DNA of 64,000 nucleotides from Actinomycetes bacterium (lineage in GTDB: Bacteria; Actinomycetota; Actinomycetes; Mycobacteriales; Mycobacteriaceae), in assembly GCA_023404955.1 (NCBI GenBank), contig JAEXZY010000070.1, positions 1 through 64,000 of the forward strand, read 5' to 3'. This document shows positions 17,880-26,098 of this stretch, piece by piece. Positions within the stretch are counted from its first letter, which is position 1; each line of letters starts with the position of its first letter. Under the pieces are notes generated by a model that worked only from the letters and a program-made list of their open reading frames with translations, was not told the origin of the DNA and ran no database searches. A program made the translations under genes and the position numbers.

Positions 17880-19696
17880 CCTGCGATTTTGAACGGCCCG
17901 TAATGGTGGTGTAGCTTCGATGAGCACGACGGGGCTATGGCGCAGTTGGTAGCGCACCACACTGGCAGTGTGGGGGTCAGGGGTTCGAATCCCCTTAGCT
18001 CCACCATGACAGGCTTACTCGAAACCTCGACCGGGAAAAGATCGGACAAGGTGAGCGGGTCTGCCGAGGTAGATGAGACGGCCTCCGCTTGGCGGAGGTC
18101 TTCTTGCTTTTGGCCATGAACCACGTGGCGTTCGCGATACGTCGCGGCAGCCTCACTGATCTCTGCGAAGAGTGGCGTTTTTCGATCGCCTACGACCTCC
18201 TGATCGTCGACGTAGAAGCACTCATAGAACGTTTGGTTGAGATGTCGTCTAACGTTGTCCGCGACACTGCGGTATAGATTGAATGGGTCTTCGACAAGAT
18301 GCAGCGCGTCCCGGAGTACTGACGCGCCGATGTCAAGCTGCTCGCTGGTATTCGTCAAGCCGGCCTGAGCCCGTTCACGGTCCTTCTGCAGTTCGCGCAG
18401 CTTGGCGCGAATTTTTGCCTGTGGAAGTGCGGCGTCGGCGGCGAGATCGATGAGCCTTGACTCGCGATCGTCCAGCTCTTTTAAGCGTCGAGTCATCGCC
18501 GCGTGGAGTTCGCGTGCGCTGGCCTGGTCGTCAGCAAGAGCTTCTTCCAATCGTTCGCGCACTTCGTGCTGGAAGTCGTCGCTAAGTTGCAGAGTGCGGT
18601 AGTGCCGAACGACAGCTTCTTCGACCAGTTCCGCCCGCAAATGCGGAAGATCGCAATTTCCCTCCTGGCGTTCGCGGCATAGGAAATAGGCGTAGCGCTT
18701 CTTGTTTTTACCCCTCGCCTCGGTGTAGATGAGGCGCGCGGTGCGGCCGCGCTCGAAGCACCTCTGACACAACAAGCTTCCTTTGAGGTAATGGGTCAGG
18801 ATGCGATCACGCTGACCCCGGTCGCTTCGCAAGTTCAGGACATCCTGGACGCGATCGAAGACATCGTGGCTCACTATCGCTTCGTGACGGCCGGGGTAGA
18901 TGCTTCCTTTGTAGACTACGAAGCCCGCGTAATAGGGGTCTCGCAATATCCGATGCAGAGTGCTATCCGAGATCGGACGGATCTGCGGCCATCGTGGTGT
19001 GGGCCTTGATGTAAGCCCTGTGTCAGCCATCGTCGCAGTTAACCGCTCGATGGAGTACTCGCCGGTGGCGTACAACTCAAACGCCTTCGACACAAGGGGG
19101 GCGCGCTCCGGGTCGAGGTTAATGGTGTTCACCATCCTGCCCTCCACCTGAATACGCGTGTTGAGGTAGCCGACGCGAGCGGGCCCAAGCGTTCCTCCAT
19201 TGACCGCTTTGTGCTGCATCTTGATTCGAATATCTTCACCCGACAGTTTGTTCTGGACGTCGTTGAAGATGTCGGTGACGGCTTCCATCATGTCGGCATA
19301 GACGCCGTCGCCGAAGTCCTCCCGAGCGGAGACGAGCTTGACATTGAGTTTGTCGAGAAGGCGTTTCGTAATGGCGGCGTCGATGTAGTTGCGGAATGCT
19401 CGTGAGCGCGCGTAGACGATTACGTAACGTACCTCGGGATTTTCGCGTAGATACGTCAGCATGTCTTGGAAAGCCTGACGCTTCTCAATGGTAGATGCCG
19501 AAACGCCCGGCTCGACGAATTCGCGAACCACCTCGGCAGTGAGGTTGGTCGCCTTACGGGTGGCAACGTCACGTTGTGTGGCAATGGAATTGCCATCTGG
19601 GTCGATGTCGACTGCCGTGTCCATCTGCTTCTTACTGGAGACCCGGAGGTAAAGAACGGCTTTAGTGGCGTCCTCGTATGACTTCAACGCAGTCAT
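17558..19696 (-). CDS. Large serine recombinase (integrase), read-through 3' end
   Basis: A large serine recombinase. Residues 1-150 form the resolvase catalytic domain with Ser20 in YLRVSSKKQ and YARSRAFRN; the recombinase domain follows (GPARVGYLNTR to PGRHEAIVSHDVFD); then a zinc ribbon (LLCQRCF, later YFLC and CDLPHL) and a coiled coil (about 385-450). Real homology ends near the tRNA. The frame has no stop there: it continues antisense through tRNA-Ala and into the MFS gene to 17558, giving 712 codons in all. The chromosomal tail of about 150 residues is an accident of integration; in the excised circle the C terminus would differ. ATG at 19696 has AAGGAGAG six bases upstream. Confidence 0.85.
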   Translation of the reverse strand: MTALKSYEDATKAVLYLRVSSKKQMDTAVDIDPDGNSIATQRDVATRKATNLTAEVVREFVEPGVSASTIEKRQAFQDMLTYLRENPEVRYVIVYARSRAFRNYIDAAITKRLLDKLNVKLVSAREDFGDGVYADMMEAVTDIFNDVQNKLSGEDIRIKMQHKAVNGGTLGPARVGYLNTRIQVEGRMVNTINLDPERAPLVSKAFELYATGEYSIERLTATMADTGLTSRPTPRWPQIRPISDSTLHRILRDPYYAGFVVYKGSIYPGRHEAIVSHDVFDRVQDVLNLRSDRGQRDRILTHYLKGSLLCQRCFERGRTARLIYTEARGKNKKRYAYFLCRERQEGNCDLPHLRAELVEEAVVRHYRTLQLSDDFQHEVRERLEEALADDQASARELHAAMTRRLKELDDRESRLIDLAADAALPQAKIRAKLRELQKDRERAQAGLTNTSEQLDIGASVLRDALHLVEDPFNLYRSVADNVRRHLNQTFYECFYVDDQEVVGDRKTPLFAEISEAAATYRERHVVHGQKQEDLRQAEAVSSTSADPLTLSDLFPVEVSSKPVMVELRGFEPLTPTLPVWCATNCAIAPSCSSKLHHHYGPFKIAGHGHSPPASGPSGRTSVRSRVARGRVSGANTQPMQATPRITPLTRNASPYDVYCAISPTSSDPPIDPKSAIIWNVATAVPPRDLLPTTSATAACCGETNTPVAAPAT
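17889..17917 (+). promoter_or_regulatory. Sigma-70-type promoter of tRNA-Ala
   Basis: TTGAAC at 17889-17894 and TAGCTT at 17912-17917 are separated by exactly 17 bases and lie 13 bases before the tRNA. This is a good housekeeping -35/-10 pair and shows the tRNA keeps its own promoter after integration. Confidence 0.65.
17931..18006 (+). tRNA. tRNA-Ala(GGC)
   Basis: A 76-base cloverleaf: acceptor stem GGGGCTA/TAGCTCC (one G-U pair), D arm GCGC/GCGC, anticodon stem CCACA/TGTGG with loop CTGGCAG giving anticodon GGC, T arm AGGGG/CCCCT with loop TTCGAAT, and encoded 3' CCA at 18004-18006. All arms pair fully, so the gene is functional. It is the left boundary of the island. Confidence 0.97.
17981..18006. 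other. Probable attachment-site junction (left att) in the tRNA 3' half
   Basis: The serine recombinase reading frame abuts and runs antisense through the tRNA 3' half, the arrangement seen when an integrase gene borders its own att site. Crossover is probably within the T arm to CCA segment. The exact core cannot be fixed because serine integrases need only a two-base identical core and I did not see a second copy of the tRNA 3' end to the right. Confidence 0.5.
18080..18113 (+). terminator. Intrinsic terminator downstream of tRNA-Ala
   Basis: CCTCCGC (18082-18088), loop TTG, GCGGAGG (18092-18098), extended by two more pairs (one G-U), then the T-rich TCTTCTTGCTTTT. On the plus strand this would end tRNA transcription. 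It lies on the island side, inside the antisense recombinase frame. Confidence 0.6.
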
Positions 19697-19698
19697 TT

Positions 19699-20073
19699 TC
19701 AGCTCTCCTTAGATGTTGGTCTAGACGGCGGCCTTTCCGGCGGTAGTTTGGTCCGGTTGCCAGCTAGTCGCGAGGCGGCTGATGAGGTGCGAGCGTGACT
19801 GTCGGCAAGGCTGTAGACGTACTGCGTTCGGTGAATGTAGTGCTGGATATCGGTGACGGCGGCGTCAGACAAATCCCCGTACTTCGCGCGCAGATAGGTG
19901 CTCAGCGAAGGTAGCTCGTCGGCGGACAGCCAGCCAACGGCAGTAAAGAGATCAACAGTGTTGATGTCGAGCACGCCCGCAATTGCCACCAGGCTCTCCA
20001 TCCGCGGCTTGGCGATCATGCCCTGCTCGATGCGCCAGACCGTCCCCGGATCGACGTTAGCCTGGCGGGCCAC
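19699..20073 (-). CDS. XRE-family HTH regulator, start uncertain
   Basis: From the GTG at 20073 this gives 124 residues beginning inside the helix-turn-helix (ARQANVDPGTVWRIEQGM). The same frame upstream of the GTG continues the HTH fold (KLINLLAKKRREINLSVNE) but has no ATG, GTG or TTG before a stop at 20203-20205. A well-placed ATG (20150) with AAAGGGG upstream lies in the other frame, one base off. So the true start may be a rare codon such as CTG (20118) or ATT (20124), or there is a frameshift. An eight-base palindrome TTGTACAA (20178-20185) upstream is a possible operator. It probably represses the recombinase, whose start is two bases away. Confidence 0.65.
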   Translation of the reverse strand: MARQANVDPGTVWRIEQGMIAKPRMESLVAIAGVLDINTVDLFTAVGWLSADELPSLSTYLRAKYGDLSDAAVTDIQHYIHRTQYVYSLADSHARTSSAASRLAGNRTKLPPERPPSRPTSKES

Positions 20074-20304
20074 TTCGTTTACGCTTAGGTTTATCTCACG
20101 CCGCTTTTTGGCGAGCAGATTAATGAGTTTACGGTTTGTTCTGGTGTCATAAGAATTGCGCCCCTTTGTACCGTCAATTGTACAACGGGATATTGAACGG
20201 AATCAATAACTATTTGCAATTCTAGAATAGAAAAACCACGCAATTCAGCGTCGCTTATCGCAAGAGTGAAATAGCTGGCATTTCGCTGGTCGCTGCCGAT
20301 GCTG

Positions 20305-20925
20305 CTACGAGGCGTCGGTGCGAAACAACCAGACTCCGCCAGTGGGGTCTCGGACCGCGGCGACCTCGCCGGAGAGCTCAAGGTCGCGGGCCAGCGCCGC
20401 GTAATCGATGCGGGTGTAAGCCTGCAAATATTCCGGCAGCTTGGCCAGTTCCTGTTCGTAGCCGAGGTCGTCGGCCATGTGTTCGACGTAGTCCTGCACG
20501 GAGTCGAAGTGGCCGAGGTAGGCCTCGGAGAAGCTGTCGGTATCGAGACTCGCCTCTTCGCCGTCGAACACGTCGACCCATGCCGCATAGGCGTACCCGT
20601 GTTCGGCGATGTTTCGCGCGATGCGGGAGACCCGCTCGATGGAGTCATGTTCGTGGACCTTCCAGCTGCCGAATTGCTCGAAGTCGTGGATGGCCCACTC
20701 CTCGGCCCCAGGATCGCGGGAGCGGGCCAGCATGGCGTCGATGTCGGCGTGGATAACCTCGGGATCGCGGGCAGCGTCGAGCCAGGTGCCATGCAGGACA
20801 CCGTTGTTGTAGTCGGCCAGGCTCGCCACGTAGATGGCCGGTGACGGGTTCGGCTCCGCCTCCGCGCTGTGCTCGGTGTCTTCCTGCGGTTGGTGTTGAT
20901 TCGATTCACGTTGTCGTTCATTCAT
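20305..20925 (-). CDS. ardA: ArdA-family antirestriction protein
   Basis: A 206-residue protein whose core from YVASLADYNNGVLHG through EEWAIHDFEQFG matches ArdA, and whose C terminus holds the acidic helical part (FDSVQDYVEHMADDLG). ArdA mimics B-form DNA by its negative charge and blocks type I restriction when a plasmid or ICE enters a new cell; this protein is strongly acidic. The ATG at 20925 is preceded by AGAAAGGAGGTGAGA, a near-perfect ribosome-binding site. Location in the transfer module fits an early-expressed protection gene. Confidence 0.88.
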   Translation of the reverse strand: MNERQRESNQHQPQEDTEHSAEAEPNPSPAIYVASLADYNNGVLHGTWLDAARDPEVIHADIDAMLARSRDPGAEEWAIHDFEQFGSWKVHEHDSIERVSRIARNIAEHGYAYAAWVDVFDGEEASLDTDSFSEAYLGHFDSVQDYVEHMADDLGYEQELAKLPEYLQAYTRIDYAALARDLELSGEVAAVRDPTGGVWLFRTDAS

Positions 20926-20972
20926 TCTCACCTCCTTTCTGAGTGTGATGGGGTAGTTGGTGTAGGGCCGGA

Positions 20973-21010
20973 CGGGAAGCAGTGAGCTGGTGTGCTCTGT
21001 CTGCTTCCCG
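20973..21010. promoter_or_regulatory. Long nested hairpin upstream of ardA
   Basis: CGGGAAGCAG (20973-20982) and CTGCTTCCCG (21001-21010) are perfect inverted repeats; inside them GAGC (20984-20987) and GCTC (20994-20997) pair around a six-base loop. The structure ends about 50 bases before the ardA start. It could be a terminator-like element, a regulatory fold or a single-strand promoter; there is no T-run on either side. Confidence 0.45.
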
Positions 21011-21060
21011 CCGGCCGGTGGGTGCGCCGTTATGGGCGCCGCTGTCCTACGGGGCACGCA

Positions 21061-21390
21061 TCATGTGCCCGATGCGGTGTCGCCTCCCTTCGGGGTCCGG
21101 CGTGGCCGGTTGCCGCTGGACTGCTCGCCGCCGTCGGTGAACAGTGTGGCGATGGCCTGTTGGCGGGCCGCGGCTTCGCGCTCGATTTCGGCGCGGGCCT
21201 CAGCTGCCTTGCTGACCAATTCCGGATCGTCCTTGGCGCGAGCGATGCGCTGGGCAATCGCGATCTGGATTTCATCGGTGATGGTGCCGTCACGCAGTTG
21301 AGCGATGAAGCTCAGCTGTGCGTGGACATCCGGTTTGAGTTTGATGCCAAGGGTTTTGACGCCTCTGCTCAACTCGTCGGGTGTGGACAT
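21061..21390 (-). CDS. Small helical accessory protein, RHH-like
   Basis: A 109-residue protein starting at ATG 21390 with GGAGGTCGCA directly before it. VKTLGIKLKPDVHAQLSFIA has the beta-strand then helix pattern of ribbon-helix-helix proteins, followed by a charged helix (KAAEARAEIEREAAARQQ) and a basic Pro/Gly tail. Placed between the methyltransferase and ardA, it could be a small DNA-binding transfer regulator. That role is inferred. Confidence 0.6.
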   Translation of the reverse strand: MSTPDELSRGVKTLGIKLKPDVHAQLSFIAQLRDGTITDEIQIAIAQRIARAKDDPELVSKAAEARAEIEREAAARQQAIATLFTDGGEQSSGNRPRRTPKGGDTASGT

Positions 21391-21476
21391 TGCGACCTCC
21401 TCGGTGCGCTGCGGCCGGTAAGCGCGGGATGCGCTTGCGTGGACGGCCGCATGACACCGACGAGGCAGCCGCCGTC

Positions 21477-22514
21477 TCATGCGGCTGCGCTTTCGGATGA
21501 TGCTCTCGGCGGGGCTGAACGGGATTGGTGGGTTCGTTGTTGAGCGGCAGCTGCGAAGTCCGGGTTGAGCTCGATGCCGAGCCAGTCTCGGCCGAGCGCC
21601 TCGGCGGCCACGGCGGTGGTGCCGCTGCCCATGAACGGGTCGAGCACCACACCGGGCTCACTGCCCGTCGTGCATAAACATGACGGTTCCAACGCGGATC
21701 TGGCGGCCACGCGGCCGAGTCCGCGGATGACGCGGCGTTTCCATGGCAGGCGGCAACGCGTGCAGCGGGCTTCGGGACAGCCGGCGGTGACCATGCGTTC
21801 GGCCAGCCGTACGGGATAGATGGCGTGATGGGCGCTGCGGTAGCCGCCGGTACCGATGGTCCAGACGTCACCGGGGTTCTTGCCCAACGGATGGCCCACG
21901 ATGCCGTTCGCCTTGAGCGCGGCGAGGCCGGTGGCGGTGTCGGTGTTGGGGCCGCGCCACGTTTCGTGTCGCTGCGATCGGCGCGGGCCTGTGCTCGCCG
22001 GAATCTTGGGGGTGGCGTGCGGAACGCGGACGGCGTCGAGGTCGAGGAAGTACCGGGACTGCCGTGCCAGGACGTAGATGATCTCGTAGGTGGTGTTGAG
22101 ACGGTCGAGGACGCTGGTGGGCATTGGATTCGGCTTGGCCCAGACGATCTTGTTGCGGATGATCCAGCCGTCCTGTTGCAGTCGCAGTGCCAACCGCTCG
22201 GGTGCCATCAGCAGGCTCTTGCGTGCAGCGCCCTCGCGGGGGTGGGTGGCGTAGCTGTCGCCGACGTTGAGCCAGAAGGTGCCGGTGGGGACGAGGACGC
22301 GGGCGATCTGTTCGCTGATCCTCGCCAGTTCGTCCACCCACTCATCGACGTGAGCTTCGAGGCCGAGCTGGCCGTGGGCGTCGTAGTCGCGCAGCCGGAA
22401 GTACGGCGGACTGGTGATCACGCAGTCGACGGAGCGGTCCGGCAACGCCGTCAGCTTCTCAAGCGCGTCGCCGACGATGATCCGATTGCGCGGCAGCGTG
22501 GTTAGGACGTTCAT
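21477..22514 (-). CDS. Site-specific DNA methyltransferase, beta class (N4-C or N6-A)
   Basis: A 345-residue DNA methyltransferase. Catalytic motif IV SPPY is near the N terminus (35-38) and the SAM-binding motif I DPFMGSGTT is near the C terminus, the permuted order of beta-class enzymes acting on exocyclic amino groups. Between them is a small Cys cluster (CPEARCTRCR and later CLC) that may bind zinc. No restriction endonuclease gene is adjacent, so this is an orphan methylase, plausibly protecting the incoming element together with ArdA. The ATG at 22514 overlaps the preceding stop in ATGA. Target sequence cannot be read. Confidence 0.9.
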   Translation of the reverse strand: MNVLTTLPRNRIIVGDALEKLTALPDRSVDCVITSPPYFRLRDYDAHGQLGLEAHVDEWVDELARISEQIARVLVPTGTFWLNVGDSYATHPREGAARKSLLMAPERLALRLQQDGWIIRNKIVWAKPNPMPTSVLDRLNTTYEIIYVLARQSRYFLDLDAVRVPHATPKIPASTGPRRSQRHETWRGPNTDTATGLAALKANGIVGHPLGKNPGDVWTIGTGGYRSAHHAIYPVRLAERMVTAGCPEARCTRCRLPWKRRVIRGLGRVAARSALEPSCLCTTGSEPGVVLDPFMGSGTTAVAAEALGRDWLGIELNPDFAAAAQQRTHQSRSAPPRASSESAAA

Positions 22515-23512
22515 CGCTGGCCTCCCCGCGCGACCACGGGCAGCAACTGCTCGGGGGTGACGATACGGAACAGTGCGCTCGGCAACCGGGGGTCCGCGTT
22601 GACGGCGTCTTCGAGTGCCTGACGGCGACTGATGGCCTTCGCCGGATCGGCATGGCTCATCGACCAGATGACGACCGGAAACGATCCGTGACGGTCCTGC
22701 TCGATGCTGGTCTGGCGGTAGGCCTCGTATTCGTGGCACTTCCGCAGAAGCGTCGGAATGTGTTCGGTGCCGAGGTCGACTTCTATGAACCAGGCGCGCA
22801 CCAGACCGTCGTCGCCGCGGGTGGCGGTTTCGGCGAACAGGTCGGGCTTGAGGGTGCGGCGAGCGGAGCCTAGGCCGGTGAAGCTGCGCCAGGTGGATGG
22901 TTCGACGGCACTGTCGATGAGGTCGAGCGAGCTGTCGCGATGGGCGGTGATGAGCGCGACGTGGTGGTCGGCGACGGCGAGTCGGTGGTTGAGGAAGCGC
23001 GCCGACGGGTCGTAGCGCAGCCTTGCACCGCGGCGGACCGGTCGTTCCAGCACCCGGTCACCGGCGACGCCGACGTGATAGATCAGCCCCTGCGAGCCGG
23101 CACGGACGCCGCCGATGCGGCGGCCGAGGGTGTCGAGGACGCGCAGGGCGCGCAGCCGAGACAGGACGCGCCGGGTGATGCGGCTCCGAGCGTCGGGGGC
23201 GACGCTGTCGAAGTGCAGGGCTTCGATCTGGTGGACGGTCAGGAATTGATGGTCGTCGACGGAGCGCAGGATGGCGCGATCACGATCGGACAGACGACTG
23301 TTGATGACGTCGATGGCGGATGCGGGGATGCGTTGGTCTGGAGGACGATTGGCGGGTGCTGTGGTGCCCTGTGGGGCACCACTATTCCCTGACGGTATCG
23401 GCGGGGATTGGTCGTTCACCGGCGGCGACGGTGGTTGTGGATTCGACGCGGCCGGACCACCGATCGGATCACCCTCTTCTGCCGGGTTCGGCTGTTGCGG
23501 CTCATCATTCAT
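22511..23512 (-). CDS. Replication-relaxation family protein
   Basis: A 333-residue protein. After a Pro/Asn-rich disordered N terminus (1-65) comes a winged-helix-like segment typical of the Replic_Relax family: LSDRDRAILRSVDDHQFLTV, then RVLSRLRALRVLDTLGRRIGG. The C-terminal half has a nuclease-like look (LKPDLFAE, WFIEVDLGTEHIPTLLRK) with a conserved Asp and Glu. Such proteins occur on actinobacterial plasmids and ICEs next to a coupling ATPase; their precise DNA activity is unproven. Start and stop overlap both neighbours by four bases. Confidence 0.82.
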   Translation of the reverse strand: MNDEPQQPNPAEEGDPIGGPAASNPQPPSPPVNDQSPPIPSGNSGAPQGTTAPANRPPDQRIPASAIDVINSRLSDRDRAILRSVDDHQFLTVHQIEALHFDSVAPDARSRITRRVLSRLRALRVLDTLGRRIGGVRAGSQGLIYHVGVAGDRVLERPVRRGARLRYDPSARFLNHRLAVADHHVALITAHRDSSLDLIDSAVEPSTWRSFTGLGSARRTLKPDLFAETATRGDDGLVRAWFIEVDLGTEHIPTLLRKCHEYEAYRQTSIEQDRHGSFPVVIWSMSHADPAKAISRRQALEDAVNADPRLPSALFRIVTPEQLLPVVARGGQR

Positions 23513-25707
23513 GACTGCCTCCTTCGCCGAGGTGCGCCGATGTCGTCGAGATTGTCGTCACCGGAGGCGCCCTCGATGAGTGCGGTGAAGCCGGCTTCGA
23601 TGGTGGCGATGGGTTGGCCATAGCGCTCACGACTCAGGCGACGGATGGCCGCCGGGTCGCTCGACGTGCCGGGTGCGGGCTTGGTGACCCCGGAGGCCCA
23701 GGGCTGTACGGCGTTGTCGCGGACCAGGCTGGCGTAGACGTGGTGCGCCGGGAGTTTGGTGAAGTCTTCGATCGACAGCACGGATTGGCCGGCTGTCATC
23801 TCCTTGGCGTCCCCGGCCTGCAGCTGGAAGCAGACTCGCGAGCGGGCGTTGTTCCGGAAGGCGTCGAGCATCGACGCTGGCAACTGCTTTTCGTATTGGT
23901 GCGCTAGGTGAAAGCCAGCGCCGAGACTGCGGGCGGTCGCCAGCGCGTCGCCCAGATCGGTGGGCAGGCGCAAGTAGTCCTGGACTTCGTCGATGTAGAC
24001 CATGACCGGGTCGCGGCTCTTCTCGGGCGTCCCGGCGCGTTCGCGGATCGCCTGCCAGAGTTCGGCCACGACCAGGGCGCCGAGCAGCTGCGCGTTCTCC
24101 GGCCCGATGACACCCTTTTGCAGCGGCACCAGCAGCACCTTCTTGTCGCGCAGGACTTGGCGGACGTTGAATCTCGGCTGTTGCTGCGCCAGGACATCAC
24201 GCAGCGGTTTGCTCAGAAGCGGGCGCAGCTTATTACTAAGCGGCGCAATTGTCGTCGCGGTGGCCTCGGGGGAGAGGCTGTCGAACCACTGCCAAAACGG
24301 TCCGGCGGCGAAGGGATCGGATTGCATGACGCCGCGGGTCAGGCGGCGCCGAAAGCCAGGATTGGTCAGCAGCAGTGGTAGCTGCACCAGCGAGGCATCG
24401 TCTCGTCGGGCCAGCAGGTCGAGGCAATTGCGGAGAATGTCGGCACTGCGTGGCCCGAGGCTGTCGCCCCAGATGGCTTTGAAGGTGCCAAACAGGCTGT
24501 CGGCGACGACTTCTGACGAGCGGCCGTGACGGTGGGCGGCGTCGAGCGGGTTAATACCGATCGGCGTTTCGTCGAACGGATCGAGCACCACGATGTCGTC
24601 CCGGCGCTTGTCGGGGATGCGGGCGAGGAGATCGGCAATGAGGTCCTTGGGTTCGATGACGACCACCGGTCGGTCGGCCTCGAGGTCCTGCAGGATGAGG
24701 TTGAGCAGCAGTGTCGACTTACCTACCCCGTTGGGGCCGATGACCCAGGTGTGCCGCAGCGCGTCAGTGGCGTCGTAGCCGATGGTGCCGCCCGCACCCG
24801 GGGCCGACGCCTCGGCGACGACGCGACTGCCCAACTGGAGCGCGGCGGTCGGGGGGACGGGGCGCGGATGCAGCGGCGGCTGTCCCGGGAAGTGCTCGTC
24901 CGTGTCGGCGATCGGCCAGCCGGAGAGTCGGGCGATTTCCGTGACGGTGAGGCGCTGCGCGGGGGTGAACACCGACCACGACGCCCGCGGCGTGTTCATC
25001 CGGTCGGGCTTCTCGTTCTTAAGCGTGATGCGCACATCCGGCGATTCAGCGGTGCCGATGGCGGAGGCGAGGCTAAGCAGCAGGCTGCGGCGGCGCTCGA
25101 CAGTTGCGGCCTGGACGCCGAGTCGGACGGCCGCCGTGAAGGCGTGCTGGCCGAGCTTGTATGCCAGCGCCTGACGAGCACCGGGGCGCGTGTCCGGCCG
25201 CGTCCCGTACAGCAACTTCGACGCGACGAGCTGACGATCCGATTTCAACTCGTGTGGTGGTGATTTGGGGTGATGGCGTGGGCCGAGCACGATCTGGATC
25301 GTGAGACGCTCGCCTTTGTTGGCCGCGGTCAGGGCGTGCAGGATGGAACGCTGTGATGCCACGGCGTCAGCGGGCTCGAGCTGGCGATTGGTGGTGCTCA
25401 GATGGACGCGACGGGCGGTGACGACGTGGTCGCGGTCGGTGCTCGGGAAGCTGGTGACGATGGCGCCATCAACCAGCTGCTCGACAGCACGGCGGACGGC
25501 CGCATGGTGCCGGAGCTGGCAGCCGAGAAGGTACTCCACGCCGCGGTCGTCAGCGCGCGCCTCCAAGATGAGCTGCGGGGCGTGGGCCCGGGCGGCGAAA
25601 TACCGCAGCAGGCTTCGTGCCGTGGCTTCGCTGAGCGGCTGCGGCCAAAACAGCTGCAGCCACACCAGCGATCCCGCTGACAGCGGGGCGTCACGGGCGT
25701 CAGTCAT
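23509..25707 (-). CDS. VirD4/TraG-like conjugative coupling ATPase
   Basis: A 732-residue P-loop ATPase. The N-terminal 300 residues are element-specific; Walker A GPNGVGKST is at 324-332; Walker B is VMVYIDEVQDYL (about 545-556), followed by ARSLGAGFHLAHQYEKQL, the conserved segment of TraG/TraD/VirD4 and HerA-like translocases. Family knowledge: these hexamers pump DNA to the transfer channel. No transmembrane segments are obvious at the N terminus, so it may be a soluble variant. ATG at 25707 has GGAG seven bases upstream and overlaps the preceding gene by eight bases. Confidence 0.85.
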   Translation of the reverse strand: MTDARDAPLSAGSLVWLQLFWPQPLSEATARSLLRYFAARAHAPQLILEARADDRGVEYLLGCQLRHHAAVRRAVEQLVDGAIVTSFPSTDRDHVVTARRVHLSTTNRQLEPADAVASQRSILHALTAANKGERLTIQIVLGPRHHPKSPPHELKSDRQLVASKLLYGTRPDTRPGARQALAYKLGQHAFTAAVRLGVQAATVERRRSLLLSLASAIGTAESPDVRITLKNEKPDRMNTPRASWSVFTPAQRLTVTEIARLSGWPIADTDEHFPGQPPLHPRPVPPTAALQLGSRVVAEASAPGAGGTIGYDATDALRHTWVIGPNGVGKSTLLLNLILQDLEADRPVVVIEPKDLIADLLARIPDKRRDDIVVLDPFDETPIGINPLDAAHRHGRSSEVVADSLFGTFKAIWGDSLGPRSADILRNCLDLLARRDDASLVQLPLLLTNPGFRRRLTRGVMQSDPFAAGPFWQWFDSLSPEATATTIAPLSNKLRPLLSKPLRDVLAQQQPRFNVRQVLRDKKVLLVPLQKGVIGPENAQLLGALVVAELWQAIRERAGTPEKSRDPVMVYIDEVQDYLRLPTDLGDALATARSLGAGFHLAHQYEKQLPASMLDAFRNNARSRVCFQLQAGDAKEMTAGQSVLSIEDFTKLPAHHVYASLVRDNAVQPWASGVTKPAPGTSSDPAAIRRLSRERYGQPIATIEAGFTALIEGASGDDNLDDIGAPRRRRQS

Positions 25708-25957
25708 TGGCGAGCTCCGATGATCTCGGCGCAGAGGTGGAATCGCCGGACGCTGGTCTGCTGCCATCGGGATGCTGCACCGCCTCGCGGGCTTCAGCTG
25801 CCGCTTCCGCGTCGCGCAGAGCCATGGCGATGACTGCCCGGCTCAGCTTGCGTAGATCCGGCGGATCGCGGCGGACGCTGCGCACAGCGACGATTCGCTC
25901 GGATTTTGGTGTGCCGCGGGAGCCGCGACGGTGATTAGGTCTTCCTGTTTTAGACAT
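25700..25957 (-). CDS. Small basic protein leading the transfer operon
   Basis: An 85-residue protein; the N-terminal 30 residues are very basic (SKTGRPNHRRGSRGTPKSER), followed by a helix (KLSRAVIAMALRDAEAAAEAREA). The basic start and position before the coupling ATPase suggest an accessory DNA-binding protein, but I recognise no family. GGGAGG stands seven bases before ATG 25957. It is the first gene after the structured AT-rich gap at 25.96-26.12 kb. Confidence 0.6.
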   Translation of the reverse strand: MSKTGRPNHRRGSRGTPKSERIVAVRSVRRDPPDLRKLSRAVIAMALRDAEAAAEAREAVQHPDGSRPASGDSTSAPRSSELAND

Positions 25958-25997
25958 AGGTATCCTCCCATCGGAATTAGTGCTAATGAGTTGCGGC

Positions 25998-26098
25998 GCA
26001 ATTGCATTCGTGCAATGCCGTGGCCGCATTGTCTATTGAATTGATTCAATAATCAAGAGGCATTGCAAGCTGCGAAATGAGTTTGACTATCTGTCAAT
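25998..26098. promoter_or_regulatory. AT-rich gap with three perfect inverted repeats (operator or oriT candidate)
   Basis: Within 100 bases: ATTGCA-TTCG-TGCAAT (26001-26016), TATTGAA-TTGA-TTCAATA (26034-26051) and TTGAC-TATCT-GTCAA (26083-26097). They lie in the only long gap of the transfer operon, directly upstream of the basic protein and coupling ATPase. Such clusters occur at transfer origins and at regulated promoters; I cannot choose between them. Confidence 0.45.
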
